Source: Endothia cerciana | Lineage: Eukaryota; Ascomycota; Sordariomycetes; Diaporthales; Cryphonectriaceae | Assembly: GCA_026119935.1 (NCBI GenBank) | Contig: JALRMH010000021.1 | Coordinates: 186,001 to 250,000, forward strand | Length of the DNA stretch: 64,000 nucleotides | Direction of reading: 5' to 3' | In this document: positions 1 to 10,404 of the stretch, one piece after another | Position numbering within the stretch: position 1 is the first letter of the stretch | Layout: each line of letters opens with the position of its first letter | Notes under the pieces: model-generated | Database searches by the model: none | Seen by the model: only the letters and a program-made list of their open reading frames with translations | Told to the model about the DNA's origin: nothing | Program-made: the position numbers and the translations under genes

Positions 1-567
1 GAATTTCCGTGGTTGGATATACTGCGGCTGTGGGAGGCGCTGTGGACAGATCACCTGACCAGCAGCTTCCACTTGTTTGTGGCACTGGCGATCCTGGAGA
101 AGCATCGGGATGTGATCATGACGCACCTGCAGCATTTTGATGAGGTGCTTAAATACGGTACGTGCCCCAGCTTGCCCTGTCTGCTGTTACCATCTGGACA
201 CTGACACGTGCCTGCAGTCAATGAGCTCTCCGGCACAATCGACCTCGAGTCCACGCTCATCCGCGCCGAGGCCCTCTTCCGCAAGTTCCGGCGTCTCATC
301 GAGGCCATCGACAAGAAGCCCAACTTCCCCGCGCCACGTTTCACCATGTCCACGGCCGCACCATCCCTCCTGACTCAAAATAGCGGCTCCTCTAACCCTA
401 AAAACCAGCAGAACAAGGGCAAGCAGGCCGAGCCTGAGCCTAAGAAGGTCATCACGCCTGAGTTGCGGCGTCTGCTGAGTAGGGACGTAGAGGTTCTGCC
501 GAGGAAGGAGGTCGCAAAGCAGGGCGAGGGCGTCTTGATGAAGCCAGACCAGGCCCATACGCGATGA
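1..567 (+). CDS. GYP7: TBC-domain Rab GTPase-activating protein, Gyp7-like (3' end)
   Basis: This is the C-terminal end of a TBC/RabGAP protein; the 5' part lies outside the window. Exon sequence runs to 157, an intron spans 158-217 (GTACGT...CTGCAG), and the last exon is 218-567, ending in TGA. The spliced reading gives LWEALWTDHLTSSFHLF, then HRDVIMTHLQHFDEVLKY joined to VNELSGTIDL, which is the end of a TBC domain of the Gyp7/TBC1D15 type. These proteins stimulate GTP hydrolysis by Ypt7/Rab7-class GTPases in endosome-vacuole traffic. A Ser/Pro/Lys-rich tail with ITPELRRLLSRDVEVLPRKE follows, a short C-terminal motif I associate with Gyp7 relatives. The catalytic Arg and Gln fingers are not in view. 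The family call is secure; the exact Rab partner is inferred. Confidence 0.85.
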
Positions 568-1074
568 ACGGCAAGTGAACAGGCACCAGCAAGGCAAAAA
601 CGAACCGACGGACGGGTGCGTTGAGAATTAGCTGTAACACATACTTGGAGCTCCGGGGGTGGGGGGGTGGGTTGTATATCCTGCATAGGCGTTCGAGGCC
701 GGGCTACTAAATCATCATCGTGGGCGGGAATCTGCTGCCCGTGGAGCAGAACGAGAGCACAAAGTGCATCACTTCTTATACCTTGGGCTGAGCATACCAG
801 CTACTCCTCATCAGGCAGACATACACCAGGTTCGGAGGATCACTTCCTGGCTTTTTGCTTTTGCTCAATGATTTTATGCATTTGCGCTCTCTATCAGGAA
901 ATGCATCTCGCCGCACCCATCAATCAGTCATCCAGCTCCACTCATGCACGATGCGACGATATTTTGGGTATATCACAAGGAATTCTGCTCCAGCACAGAT
1001 GCCCGCCGCCTCTACTCTGTCTCCCCTGAGCATGGAAAAGAAACCCCAACGATTCTCCTGGAGCTCGGACCCGC
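568..1074. other. Intergenic, convergent 3' ends
   Basis: This stretch separates the 3' end of the TBC gene from the 3' end of glucosidase I on the other strand. I see no coding signal. It should hold both 3' UTRs and polyadenylation sites. Confidence 0.6.
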
Positions 1075-3664
1075 TCACAGCTCATCCCTGGCGTGACCAC
1101 CGGAGCCGCTCAGGTCCGGCATCGCCATGATCTTGACCACCAGGCTCGTCCAGCCGGTAAAGTGCTGCGTCCGCTGGCCCGCGCCCGTCTCCGGGTTGTA
1201 CTGCTCCCACGCGAAGCCCGTCTCCTCCCAGGACTTGTAGATGGTGTCGACGAGGTTCTTGCGAAGGCGGGAGTAGAGGTCCTTGGCCTTGGACTGGTGG
1301 GGGCCGGGCTGTGTGGCGACGTTCTGTCGGGCATCGTTAGCAGCTGATTCAGTCTCGGGGGGGGGGGGGGGGCGACGGCAGGACTCACGTAGAGCTGCGT
1401 CACGGCCATGTAGTTGATGTTGATCCACACGGGGCTGCGCCAGTAATTCTCATCCGTGCCGTAGAACTCGGACTTCTTGCTCAAGCTGCGGATGCCATGA
1501 GGGCTCCACAGCTCCTCTTCGTCACCGATCAGGTCCAGGATCTTGCCCAGCTTGGCACTGTCCGGCTTCAACAGGCCGGTGAGAAACGGCATGAGCGAGA
1601 CGTAGCCCTTGTGGCATACCAGCTGGTTCTCCTCGTAGTCGTCGATGGTGGCGTCGCAGTAGCAGCCCTCCGCCTCGGACCAGTGGAGGTCGTCCACGTT
1701 GTGCTCGATCGCGTCGAGGACCTTCTTAAACTCCTCGACGTCTTCAGCGATGCCGATCGTCTGCGCTACGTTGATGAGCGACTTGGTCATCATGCCCACC
1801 CAGGCCATGAGGTCGACATGCAGCTCCGCGGGGTGGGGGGGTTGCGGGCGAGGGTAGTCGTCCATCCCGCTGGTCAGCACATGCCGCGGGGTTCTGCCTC
1901 TCCAGCGGTATGCCTCCTTCGAAGAATAGGCCTCGCGGTCATACGATTTGACATCGCCGTACTGGGTCTTCTTGAACCAGTAGAATTGCCTTCGCATCAG
2001 AGGGTACAGCTGGCGGAGGTATTCCAGGCCGAGGCTAGTATTGTCAAGGTAGGCGGTGCCGAGGGTCTCACCTTGTGAGAGCTTCTCCTTCTGGGACGCG
2101 GCGCTACCGTTGGCAATCTTCTGTAGCTTGGCGATGTAGGTGTCGATGATGAAGAAGAGCGTTGGCGGGTTGGCATAGTGTGGATACTGGACCTGGAATT
2201 CCTCAGGAACCTTGCTCCTGGCTTCGTCACCCAGGATCATCTCGCGGGGGATCCAGCCATCATCGTCCATGAGGTTGAACCAGCTCTTGAGAATCTCGAG
2301 AGTCAGGTCCATGTCCCAGTCAGCGATGGGCAGGAGGTGGAAGCCCTCGTCCCAAAGGAAGCCTCTTGGGAAGAAGGGCCGAGAAGGGATACTCGAGAAC
2401 AATTCATAGGGGCCCTCCAGGTTCTGCTGTTTGCGGTTCCTGGCATCCGCAGCAGATTCCCAGAAGCCTTCATCATCCTCTTCGTACTCAGCGGCGTAGG
2501 ATCGGTCGACCAGATGCTGACCGTGGAAGTAACCGATACCACCAATCAAGTTGGAGAGCATGCTGCGGCCAAATGTCTTGTACCGATCTGTCGTGAATGG
2601 GGCCTGAGGGGCGAAGACACTAGTGAAGCGCTCCCCAAAGGACTCTGTCGTCTCCTTGATCTCCCTCGTCAGGTCGTCGCTGGTCAGGTCCTTACCGGCT
2701 GAGGCGCTAGAGAAGAGGATATCGAACTCAAAGGGGCCCTCAAAGATCTTCTGGACGATGTGCGTGTTGCCAGGACCAGGTCTGTTGGACAGCCCGTACA
2801 ACTGCCAAGTCGGCGGCGGCGCCTCCTGGTTGATGTGAGGCATCATTTCGTTCACCCGCTCGCTCATCTGGCGCATGGCGATGGCCTTTGCCTGCCAGAG
2901 AAGCTCCGAGGGTAGGTTGAAGGACTGAACGACGGTCTTCTCCAGGTCCTGGTCCTCATCAAAGTCAGTTCCCGGCGGAGGGTGTTCGCCCGTGCCCTTC
3001 GTGACGACAACCTTGAATTTCCCAAGGGATTCTGAGCTGCCGCTGAAGGTCACATCTTCGGGAAAGCCGTTCTTATCGCCGTCCGCCTGGGGCTCGATGG
3101 TACTGCCGAAGCCCTCCTGCCCAAGGAACAGGACGACCTGGGTCCTGACATCATCTGGGACTCCAGCCCGAGGAGCGCCCTTGATCCTGGCTGCCCAGCT
3201 GCCACCACTGGCGCCTCCGGGGACCTTTACGAAAGAAGTGGTGATGTCGACACCGTTTCCAGAATCATGGATGGTCTGCACGCCTCCCTTCCGGATGTCG
3301 TACTCGTCCCAGCCGTAACCGGCCATTCCTTGGTGCTGCTCACAGGTATACCTGAGGTCTGGACAGGGCGGGTCAACAAGTGCCCGCAATCTGAGGGGCA
3401 GGGTTTGAGATGCATCTTACTCTCCCGCGCGACTTGGTAATTATCGACATTGGACCACATGAGACCAGTCAGCAGGGAATTAGGTGCGCGTTGGCGAACA
3501 CCAAAGTAAAGGTTGGGTCGGTAAGGGCCCCAGTAGAGACTTTGGTTGTTCAGACGGCCTATCTCGGCGTTCAGGACGGCCTCATCCTGCGCGAAGGTGC
3601 CGGCGACCAGCAGGAATGATGAGAGAAGGCCGACCAGAACGGCCAGTGGGCGAGGGGTCGCCAT
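1075..3664 (-). CDS. GLS1: Mannosyl-oligosaccharide glucosidase (ER glucosidase I, GH63)
   Basis: Glucosidase I removes the terminal alpha-1,2-glucose from Glc3Man9GlcNAc2 on new glycoproteins in the ER, the first N-glycan trimming step. Exons are 3664-3421, 3358-1389 and 1323-1075; the total is 2463 nt, an exact 820-codon frame plus stop. The N-terminus is a hydrophobic signal-like segment (about residues 6-25, ending GTFAQ). Family motifs in order are SLYWGPYRPNLYFGVR, LRYTCEQHQGMAGYGWDEYD near residue 85, FPRGFLWDEGFHLLPIADWD near 411, DGWIPREMILGDEA, and YGTDENYWRSPVWININY near the C-terminus. The last exon ends GGHARDEL followed by stop, a KDEL-type ER-retrieval signal, whereas the yeast enzyme is a type II membrane protein. 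Intron 2 carries a 16-base homopolymer. The start ATG precedes the signal sequence directly. Confidence 0.95.
1357..1372. repeat. G16/C16 homopolymer in GLS1 intron 2
   Basis: Sixteen consecutive G on the + strand, read as C16 in the transcript, lying 16 nt downstream of the GTGAGT donor. The branch-like gctaac and the acceptor gacag lie after it. Confidence 0.95.
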
Positions 3665-3940
3665 GGTGGGATTGGGTCGCCCGTCGTCAGCAGGTAGACA
3701 AGTGCTTGTGACAACTCGACGAACAGTTGACGCAGAAGGGTGACGATGTCAGCGTCGAGCACATCCGTTGGGGGTCTGGATGTGTGTTTGTCGCCGAGGC
3801 GCTGCTCCTGGGGGGTTTCAAGATTGGCTGCTGGACTCTTGAAGCTACAGCTGTTCTTTTTGAGGGTCGACGTTACAGCAGGGTCAGGTACATACCCCTG
3901 GAAAGGCTGACGTGGGGTGCCCCACATCCCATACAGTACA

Positions 3941-4003
3941 TACTATGTAGTACCATAGTACCATAGTACCATAGTACCATAGTACCATAGTACCATAGTA
4001 CAT
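3941..4003. repeat. TACCATAG octanucleotide tandem array
   Basis: Six perfect head-to-tail copies of TACCATAG run from 3951 to 3998, with a degenerate copy on the left and a partial one on the right. Each junction makes the palindrome-like GTACCATAGTAC. The array lies about 290 bp upstream of the GLS1 start codon, so it could be in that gene's promoter; that role is inference. Related CATAGTAC words recur in other gaps of the window. Confidence 0.95.
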
Positions 4004-4653
4004 AATGTGGTACAGACGGTACTCGGCCTACCCCCTGACCCCTGGACGAAAGCCGCGGCAGGTTCGCCGCTAGCCTATTTGGAACTGTAGCTTCAACGTC
4101 CTCCCTCTCAACCTCCTCTTCACATCTATACAGCCTTCTTCCCTATACACCTTCACTACAGCCCTATTACCACATAAAGGCAGAGCCCACCACCAAAGTT
4201 CCCAGGCCTCTTTGTCCTCCAAATCTCAAGTGTTGCTGGGGATGAATGAAAGAAAAAAACAAAAGCCCTGCACAGACTACGGATGTCATATGCAGTCAAC
4301 CAAGGCATCCCCTTTAGACGGGCCGTGAATTGGGAAACGTAGAGTTCAAGATGCAGCCTGCGTCCTCTCCCTCTCCCTCTTGTTTCAACGGGTAGGGATA
4401 AGACGCATGAGTGCCTTGGTTGGGGTGCTCCACACACCAAGCTCACCTTGCACGTGGGATAAGCATTATGAGAAATATTGTGACACTACATCGGGTGCAC
4501 AACCTCAGCTCACAAGTTGACACTCAGTCTGAAGCCTTCCATCACAAGGACGCCCAGGCGAGTTTGGGGCCGCCCTGCCGCAGCGGCCGTGATCGAGGCA
4601 TACTGAAACCACCAAGATCGCACTGTCAACGGCCACAACACCGAACCAGCAAT

Positions 4654-6756
4654 ATGGATGCGCCAGTCGCCGATGATTCAGGAGGCAAGACTAGGTCCTC
4701 TGACCCAGTTGCTACCATGGACATCATATACTACAATCTGGATACCGAACCAGACAGCCATGCTGTGACAGCTGATCCGGATACATCTGTGGTGCCACTG
4801 GATTATGTGGAGCCGGCCCCTCAGTATTCTTACGAAAACCCTCCCTCAACGCGCATACCACCGTATATGGTCTTGAGAACCTTCAACGCCCCTCTAGGCG
4901 CATCGGCGTCGGACCTGGTAGAGCGCTTTCAGGCGGAAACCCTAAGAAAAGAGCTAAGGATAAAGAAGCACAGGGGAGAGCGGGAGAGGGTGCATGTTAA
5001 CAGGGGATGATACGACGAGGAGCATAGTGGAGGAGGACGGTCAAGAAGGCTACTCGGACGGATCTGAGGGGGATACAGGGAGCTTTGACGATAATCCCCA
5101 CGAGAAGCCCACACTAGAAGGGGATGTCAACCCTAAGTGCGCCACATGGGATTCGGGTGCATTGGTGGATCTATTTTGCGAAGGCCGAACGCCCTTGTTC
5201 CTTTCGAACGATCTCCTCGCCGATATAAACAGTATTGTGCATCTGAATAGTGTCTGCAAGTACTGCCAATACGTCTGTAGTGCGTCTCGAGTTCTCAACA
5301 ACCGAGTCCACGACGGGGACCCCGCGGTGCCGGAGCCCGAGCCGAAGAACATGTGGGGAGAATACGGGTTGACGTTCACCAAGCATCTGCGGGAGTCATT
5401 CGAGTTTCATCCCTCAGACGCGAGCCTGCTCTCCTCAGCCTTGCAGGGTTGTCAGCTCTGTCGGACCACAACATTAGCCACGGCGAAGCTAATGAGCAAG
5501 AGCCTCTATTCAGTCGCGCATGGGCTTTCCAAGAGCGTCTCTTGAGCCCGCGGGTTCCCAAATTCGAACAAGAACAGGTGTCCTGGGAATGCCAGGAGTG
5601 CTTGCGCTCCGAAAAGGGGCTGCGGCCGTCTGGTGGACACGTCCGATGACCCCAAAGTTCCGTCGCGCGTCAAATTCAGACAAATGTGCACTACTCGCAA
5701 CGTTAGCAGAGACAAAGACTCACAACCGGTCTTCCTCTCTGTGTGGATGTCTCTTGTGATTAGTTACACCGCAATGAATCTCACGAAACGCAGCGACAGG
5801 ATGCCAGCCTTCTACGGAATCACCTCCGCTGTCGCAAACGGTTCCGGGGCCGACTTCTTCGACGGCTTACCCGTCGAGTGCCTCCTCCCGTCGATTCTCT
5901 GGAGGTGGAGCTGTGGTGAGGGGCGTCGCTCCTCTCAGTCTATGGAAACGTCCGAGCACGGAATGCGTCTCTGTACGTCCTCTATGGTCAGTACGCTCTC
6001 TTGGGCTTCTATCGGGGGCGCTGTAATATATCCTATGAGGTGGCCTTTCTGTGCTCAAAAGTCCGCGATTGTCACCACACAAGATCCGCAGAACACTGCA
6101 TCCTGCGCTCTCATCACGCACGAGAGAAGACAAGACAGCGATCTGGCGTTCCCCGAAAAGAACGCGGGATATGACGCGCCAGATGCAATCAAGGACAGTC
6201 CTGAAGGAGGCTTCTACTTCATGGGCAGCTACCGTTATCTCTCGCGATTGGTGGAACTGAGGCTGTCATCAGCGACAAACACAGCACCATCACGGGTGAT
6301 AATAGAAGGCCCAGCCCTCGCCTTCACGACTGAGTGCATTCAAGAGGCGGACAATATGCTCCGACGCCAGGTTTATTGGAGCCACCCTCACGAAAAGTAC
6401 TCCCACACAATATATAATCCGGTATGGTTTTGGCCGGGTCTCATCGAACTGCGACTAGCTCTCGTGGGATGGAGGATCGATATTTTGTGTGTGACCCCAT
6501 CATTGAGTGGAGGGTTGAGGGCAGGAGAAAGTGCGTGATCCAGCGCCCCAAGATCCGGGATATGGACGAGGAAGGCCAAGATGATGCGGGCGACTGTGTG
6601 CCGGATCAGGCGGCGGGCTTGGTGCTCATCAAGTGCCCGGAAGAGGATGACGATGTCTATACCCGGGTTGGGTATTTCCAGCTGGGAGACCCGCGTCAGC
6701 CCTCGTGTCCGGCTATTCGAAAAACTGCGGAGATGAGAAGGGTGGCAATAATATGA
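4654..6756 (+). pseudogene. HET-domain (heterokaryon incompatibility-like) gene, broken
   Basis: The coding signal jumps between frames without usable introns: frame 1 to about 5010, frame 2 to about 5545, frame 1 around 5450-5649, frame 2 in 5633-6538 and frame 1 again to 6756. The first part (from MDAPVADDSGG) is a disordered acidic leader. At 5400-5465 it reads EFHPSDASLLSSALQGCQLC, like the start of many HET proteins. The next recognisable piece is LFSRAWAFQERLLSPRV then VSWECQECLRSE, which is the end of a HET domain, and then the downstream region (SDRMPAFYGI, LSWASIGGAVIYPM). The core of the HET domain (the LSYCWG-type motif and the LWIDALCINQ-type motif) is missing. HET proteins mediate cell death on fusion with non-self. 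This copy can hardly make a normal product; indels plus an internal deletion explain it best. Confidence 0.75.
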
Positions 6757-7149
6757 TCGTCTTTCTCAGGAAAAAAGTTCGACGTACCTATTAACTCTCC
6801 TAGATGACTTCTACTAACTAACGTCTTTGAGTTGCAGACATCCTTGGACCCTGTCGCTCACCTCTACCATCTCTCTCCTTAAATATACATAGCCAATCAT
6901 CAATATCCTTCGCGTTCAGCGGTGGAGTAACTACCGATTCAAGCGTCCGTGGGCTATGAGGTTAGCACGCCGGCGGTGTAGATGCACCCTGCCGGACTCT
7001 CCATCCTGACTATTGTATGGATGATCAGATTGTTAACGTGGGTATACAGCTACTCATACACAGTGAGCATATAGGCACTATTAATACACGATATCAAGAA
7101 GCTTTCTCCAGGGAGGAGAAAGGCGTGGAAGGGCAAGCGTGCCCACCGT
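6757..7149. other. Intergenic
   Basis: Between the HET relic and the 3' end of the large membrane-protein gene. No coding or RNA signal seen. Confidence 0.5.
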
Positions 7150-10100
7150 TCAAGCCACTCGCTTCGTTCTCCTCTCTGGCGAGATCCAGAACCCGTCCGC
7201 ATCATAGAGACCCAGACTCTCCTCACTCTTCCGCTCCGGACTCCTCTCCTCAGCCCTCAGGCGTCTTGTCCTCGGGGTACCGGGCGTCCTCTCCTCAGCC
7301 GCCTGTTTCGTGTTGTCCTTCTCTCCGCGTTCGGCCTTGGGCGTCTTCAGGCGGTTGCCGCCGGCCCTCTCGTTCTCCTTGTCATTATAACTACCACCAC
7401 CTCTGTCACCGGCGGGCCCCTCCGGTGGCTGCCCCAGCCCGAGGTAATACCTCCTCGCCTCCCTCTTCCCAGGCGGGCTCATAAACCTCCCCGTCTCCTC
7501 CTCCCTCAGCGTCGGCAGCACGGGGCTCACGCCCGACGACCCGTCCGAGTACCCGCTGGCCGCATTGCTGTACGCGCTAACCTGGCTGTTCATCCTCCGC
7601 AGCTGCGCGACGATCGACGACACCGGCTGCTGGGCCTGTATGCGGTAGTCCTCGGGCGGCACGAGCCTCACGGTGCTGACGGGCCGCACCACCTTCTTCT
7701 GCTGTTGGGTGGTGTTGTCACCGCCGCGGCCGCCGGCGATCCCGTTGATCAGCAGGCTCAGCTCGCCCAGCGCGTGGAGCTTGTCCCTGTCCCAGTCGGA
7801 GCCGGAGTAGTGTGACCCTGATGAGTCGGAGATCTTGCGGACCTCGCCCGCGGCGCGGCGGCGATAGTGCGTGGCGGCGGTATTGGTGTTGCTGCTGGAC
7901 GCACGGGAGGGGTGGTTATCGCCGGCCCCGGGCGGGTCGGCGGCGGCGGCGTCGGCGTCGTAGGGGTGAGCGGCCACCACGGCGGCCCGCGGGAGCGCGG
8001 GGCTCGGAGGCGGGAAGTCGGGCGTGCGGTCCCTGCCGCGGCCGAGGGTGGGCGAGCTGGCCTGGGCGCGGAGCTCGCTGAGGCGCTTGGCCTGGGGGCT
8101 GGCCCTGCCCTTCTTGCCGGGGCTGGTGAGCGAGATGCCGGGGACCCGCGCGCCACCCTCGTCGTCGTCGTCCTCCTCCTCTTCTTGCCCTCTCCCTCCC
8201 TCCTCCTCCTCCTCCTCCTCCTCCTCCTCCTCCTGGTCGTCGTGCACGGTCGACAGGTTCCGCCTGTGGAGGAGGTTGGCGGTCGAGCTGACCGCAGACG
8301 TCGGTGCCGTCAGGTAGGCCGCCGCGTGCCCGCCGCAGCCGCACTGGGGCTGGGGGGAGTACCGGCGCGGGCGAGGCGGCTCGGGCGAGTTGCCCGAGAT
8401 GGTCGACAGAGGGCTCTCGGACCGCAGCGAGGGCAGCGTCGCCTCGGCCCTGCTGAACGGCCTGCCCTGCAGGCGCGGCGCGTCGTTGAACGCGTGCGTC
8501 CCGCTGCTGACAGGCCGGGGCCGCCCGCTGCCCGGGGGGCTGTTCCGCAGCGACACGAACGGGTCGTCGGCCGGCGCCCCCGAGGCCGCCGACGCGAAGC
8601 CGGCGATCTTGTTCAGGTCCGCCGGGATGCTGCTGCCCGGCGCCGTGATCCTCGTCTCGTCCGCCGTCTCGTCCACGCTGTCGATCGTCGAGAGCGACCG
8701 GTCCTGGGCCGAGGCGGCGCTGCTCGTCACCGACCCGGCGGCCGAGTCACCCCTCGCCAGCTGGTTCTGCAGCGGGCTCGGCCGGCTCGCCCTCTCGGGG
8801 CTCGTCAGGGCGTGGTAGTGCCCCAGCCCGGGGCTTGGGTCGGCCGGCTGAAGCAGGCTGTCTGCGTCCGACGCGACCGAGTTCTGCGAGCCGCCGCGGC
8901 GGTGCTGCGACCTGCCCAGCCTCGGCGGGCTCGGTGTCCACGAGGCGGTGGTCTCTACCAGGGTCGTGCTCGAGCCGACGCCCGTGTCGATGCGCAGGGA
9001 GGGCGGGCGGTTCCTCTCCATCGCGCTGGGGGCAAGGGACCTCTTCGAAGGGCTGCTGCCGGCGCTGCCCCTACTGCCCTGCTTGACCACGCCCCGCTGC
9101 AGCCTCCTCTCCGTCCCCCTCAGGATCTCCGTCAGCGTCGAGTCCGACGACGGGCCCCTGCTCCTCCCCGCCCCGAACGACGTGCGCGTGGACCCGCCCG
9201 TCACCGGCCTGTCCGGGTCCTCGTACACGTAATAGCTCAGCCCCCGGTCCCCCGGCACGAGGTGCGCCGCCTTCGGCCCGTTCCAGCCGGTCGACCTCTC
9301 GTGGCGCACGCCGCCGGCGGCCTCCGCGCTGGCAGCCAGGAGCGCCTGCCTCGGCGGCTTCGGCAGCTGGCGGGGCGGCGAGTGCTGCGCCTCCGCGTCC
9401 TGCTCGGCGACGCTCTCGGGTATCGTCAGCTTCGGGATGTTGAGCGAGGACAGGTGGTTATTGAGGCGGAACACGGCGACGCTGTCGCGCGTCATCGCGC
9501 GCGGTGGCGGCGGCGGCGGCGGCGGCTGCTGCTGCTGCTGCTGCTGCTGGGCCGTGGCGGCCTGGGGCACACCCCCGGCTTGGGTATGGGCGTCGCCGGC
9601 CCTGGGGCTGCCGAACTGGGCGATCCTGGGGAGCGTGGGCGAGATGGACTTCAGCGGCCAGCTCTCGCGGAGGCTGCGCCGCCAGGACCGGCGCACCCTG
9701 CTGCGCACGCCGCCGGTGAGGAGGGCCGCCTTGCTCTTGCGCTTCCCGGGGGAGACGTTCATCGGCGGCCCGTGGATGGCATCCTCGTCCACCCAGGCGT
9801 TTGACGTGCGGCGGCGGTGGTGGTGTCCCCCGCTCAGCGTCTCCTTGCTCCTCTGGCTCGTGCTCCGCCCGCTCCCCACGGAGAAGAGCCCCGGGCTGAG
9901 CCTCCGCCCTCCGAAGAGCAGCGGCAGCACCGGCGGGAGGCTCGTCTTCCTCCCCCTCCCCCTCCCCGTCCCCGTCCCCGTGCTCACGGGCGAGAGGCTC
10001 CCCAGGCCCGTCTCGCCGTCCGACACGACCCCGCTGCTCGCGAGGGACATCTCCCCGCCTTCCCTGTTGCGCTTCCGCAGCTTCCTCGGCCCTCCCCTCC

Positions 10101-10404
10101 GGCCGTCCCCCGCCCAGGGGTCGCCGCCGCCGTGTTCGCCCCCGCAGCTGCCGTCGCTCCCGCGGTACACGCTCACCTCCCGCCCGTCGATCACGATCGT
10201 CCTCTTCCTGTATCCCCCCCTCCTCCGCCGGCGCCGCGACCGCTGCAGGAAGAGGAGCGTGAAGACCATGCTTGTCACGGCGATCACCGTTCCGCCGATG
10301 ACAATGCATATGAGGGCCCATAACGGGATGTTGGCTGCGGTTATCTGGGTCATGCGCGCGACGGAGGAGGCGTAGGCGCGCCGCGCCACGGTGGTGAGGG
10401 CCAT
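7150..10404 (-). CDS. Large low-complexity single-pass membrane protein, unknown function
   Basis: An uninterrupted frame of 1084 codons from the first ATG at 10404; the open frame extends 144 nt further upstream but only to a GTG. A second Met 17 residues in (10353, MTQITAANIPLW) is an equally good start. One strong membrane helix follows at about residues 26-53 (IPLWALICIVIGGTVIAVTS), then a basic stop-transfer patch (RSRRRRRRGGYRKR). The rest is a long disordered tail rich in Ser, Pro, Arg and Gly, with Gln and Pro runs near residues 290-305 and a Glu run encoded by the triplet tract at about 8194-8236. The C-terminus reads LGLYDADGFWISPERR. The layout suggests a short outside or luminal N-terminus and a large cytosolic tail. 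I recognise no catalytic domain. Very high GC makes long antisense open frames here, which I discount. Confidence 0.75.
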   Translation of the reverse strand: MALTTVARRAYASSVARMTQITAANIPLWALICIVIGGTVIAVTSMVFTLLFLQRSRRRRRRGGYRKRTIVIDGREVSVYRGSDGSCGGEHGGGDPWAGDGRRGGPRKLRKRNREGGEMSLASSGVVSDGETGLGSLSPVSTGTGTGRGRGRKTSLPPVLPLLFGGRRLSPGLFSVGSGRSTSQRSKETLSGGHHHRRRTSNAWVDEDAIHGPPMNVSPGKRKSKAALLTGGVRSRVRRSWRRSLRESWPLKSISPTLPRIAQFGSPRAGDAHTQAGGVPQAATAQQQQQQQQPPPPPPPPRAMTRDSVAVFRLNNHLSSLNIPKLTIPESVAEQDAEAQHSPPRQLPKPPRQALLAASAEAAGGVRHERSTGWNGPKAAHLVPGDRGLSYYVYEDPDRPVTGGSTRTSFGAGRSRGPSSDSTLTEILRGTERRLQRGVVKQGSRGSAGSSPSKRSLAPSAMERNRPPSLRIDTGVGSSTTLVETTASWTPSPPRLGRSQHRRGGSQNSVASDADSLLQPADPSPGLGHYHALTSPERASRPSPLQNQLARGDSAAGSVTSSAASAQDRSLSTIDSVDETADETRITAPGSSIPADLNKIAGFASAASGAPADDPFVSLRNSPPGSGRPRPVSSGTHAFNDAPRLQGRPFSRAEATLPSLRSESPLSTISGNSPEPPRPRRYSPQPQCGCGGHAAAYLTAPTSAVSSTANLLHRRNLSTVHDDQEEEEEEEEEEEGGRGQEEEEDDDDEGGARVPGISLTSPGKKGRASPQAKRLSELRAQASSPTLGRGRDRTPDFPPPSPALPRAAVVAAHPYDADAAAADPPGAGDNHPSRASSSNTNTAATHYRRRAAGEVRKISDSSGSHYSGSDWDRDKLHALGELSLLINGIAGGRGGDNTTQQQKKVVRPVSTVRLVPPEDYRIQAQQPVSSIVAQLRRMNSQVSAYSNAASGYSDGSSGVSPVLPTLREEETGRFMSPPGKREARRYYLGLGQPPEGPAGDRGGGSYNDKENERAGGNRLKTPKAERGEKDNTKQAAEERTPGTPRTRRLRAEERSPERKSEESLGLYDADGFWISPERRTKRVA
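8194..8236. repeat. CTC/GAG triplet tract coding a Glu run
   Basis: About a dozen CTC triplets on the + strand, read as GAG (Glu) in the minus-strand gene. It is likely length-variable. Confidence 0.9.

Noticed and set aside
2178..2702. Plus-strand open frames across glucosidase I
   Set aside because: Shadow frames of the GH63 coding sequence.
7867..9804. 645-codon open frame antisense to the 1084-aa membrane protein gene
   Set aside because: Extreme GC suppresses stop codons. The product is Arg/Gly/Ala noise and the minus strand has the coherent TM protein.
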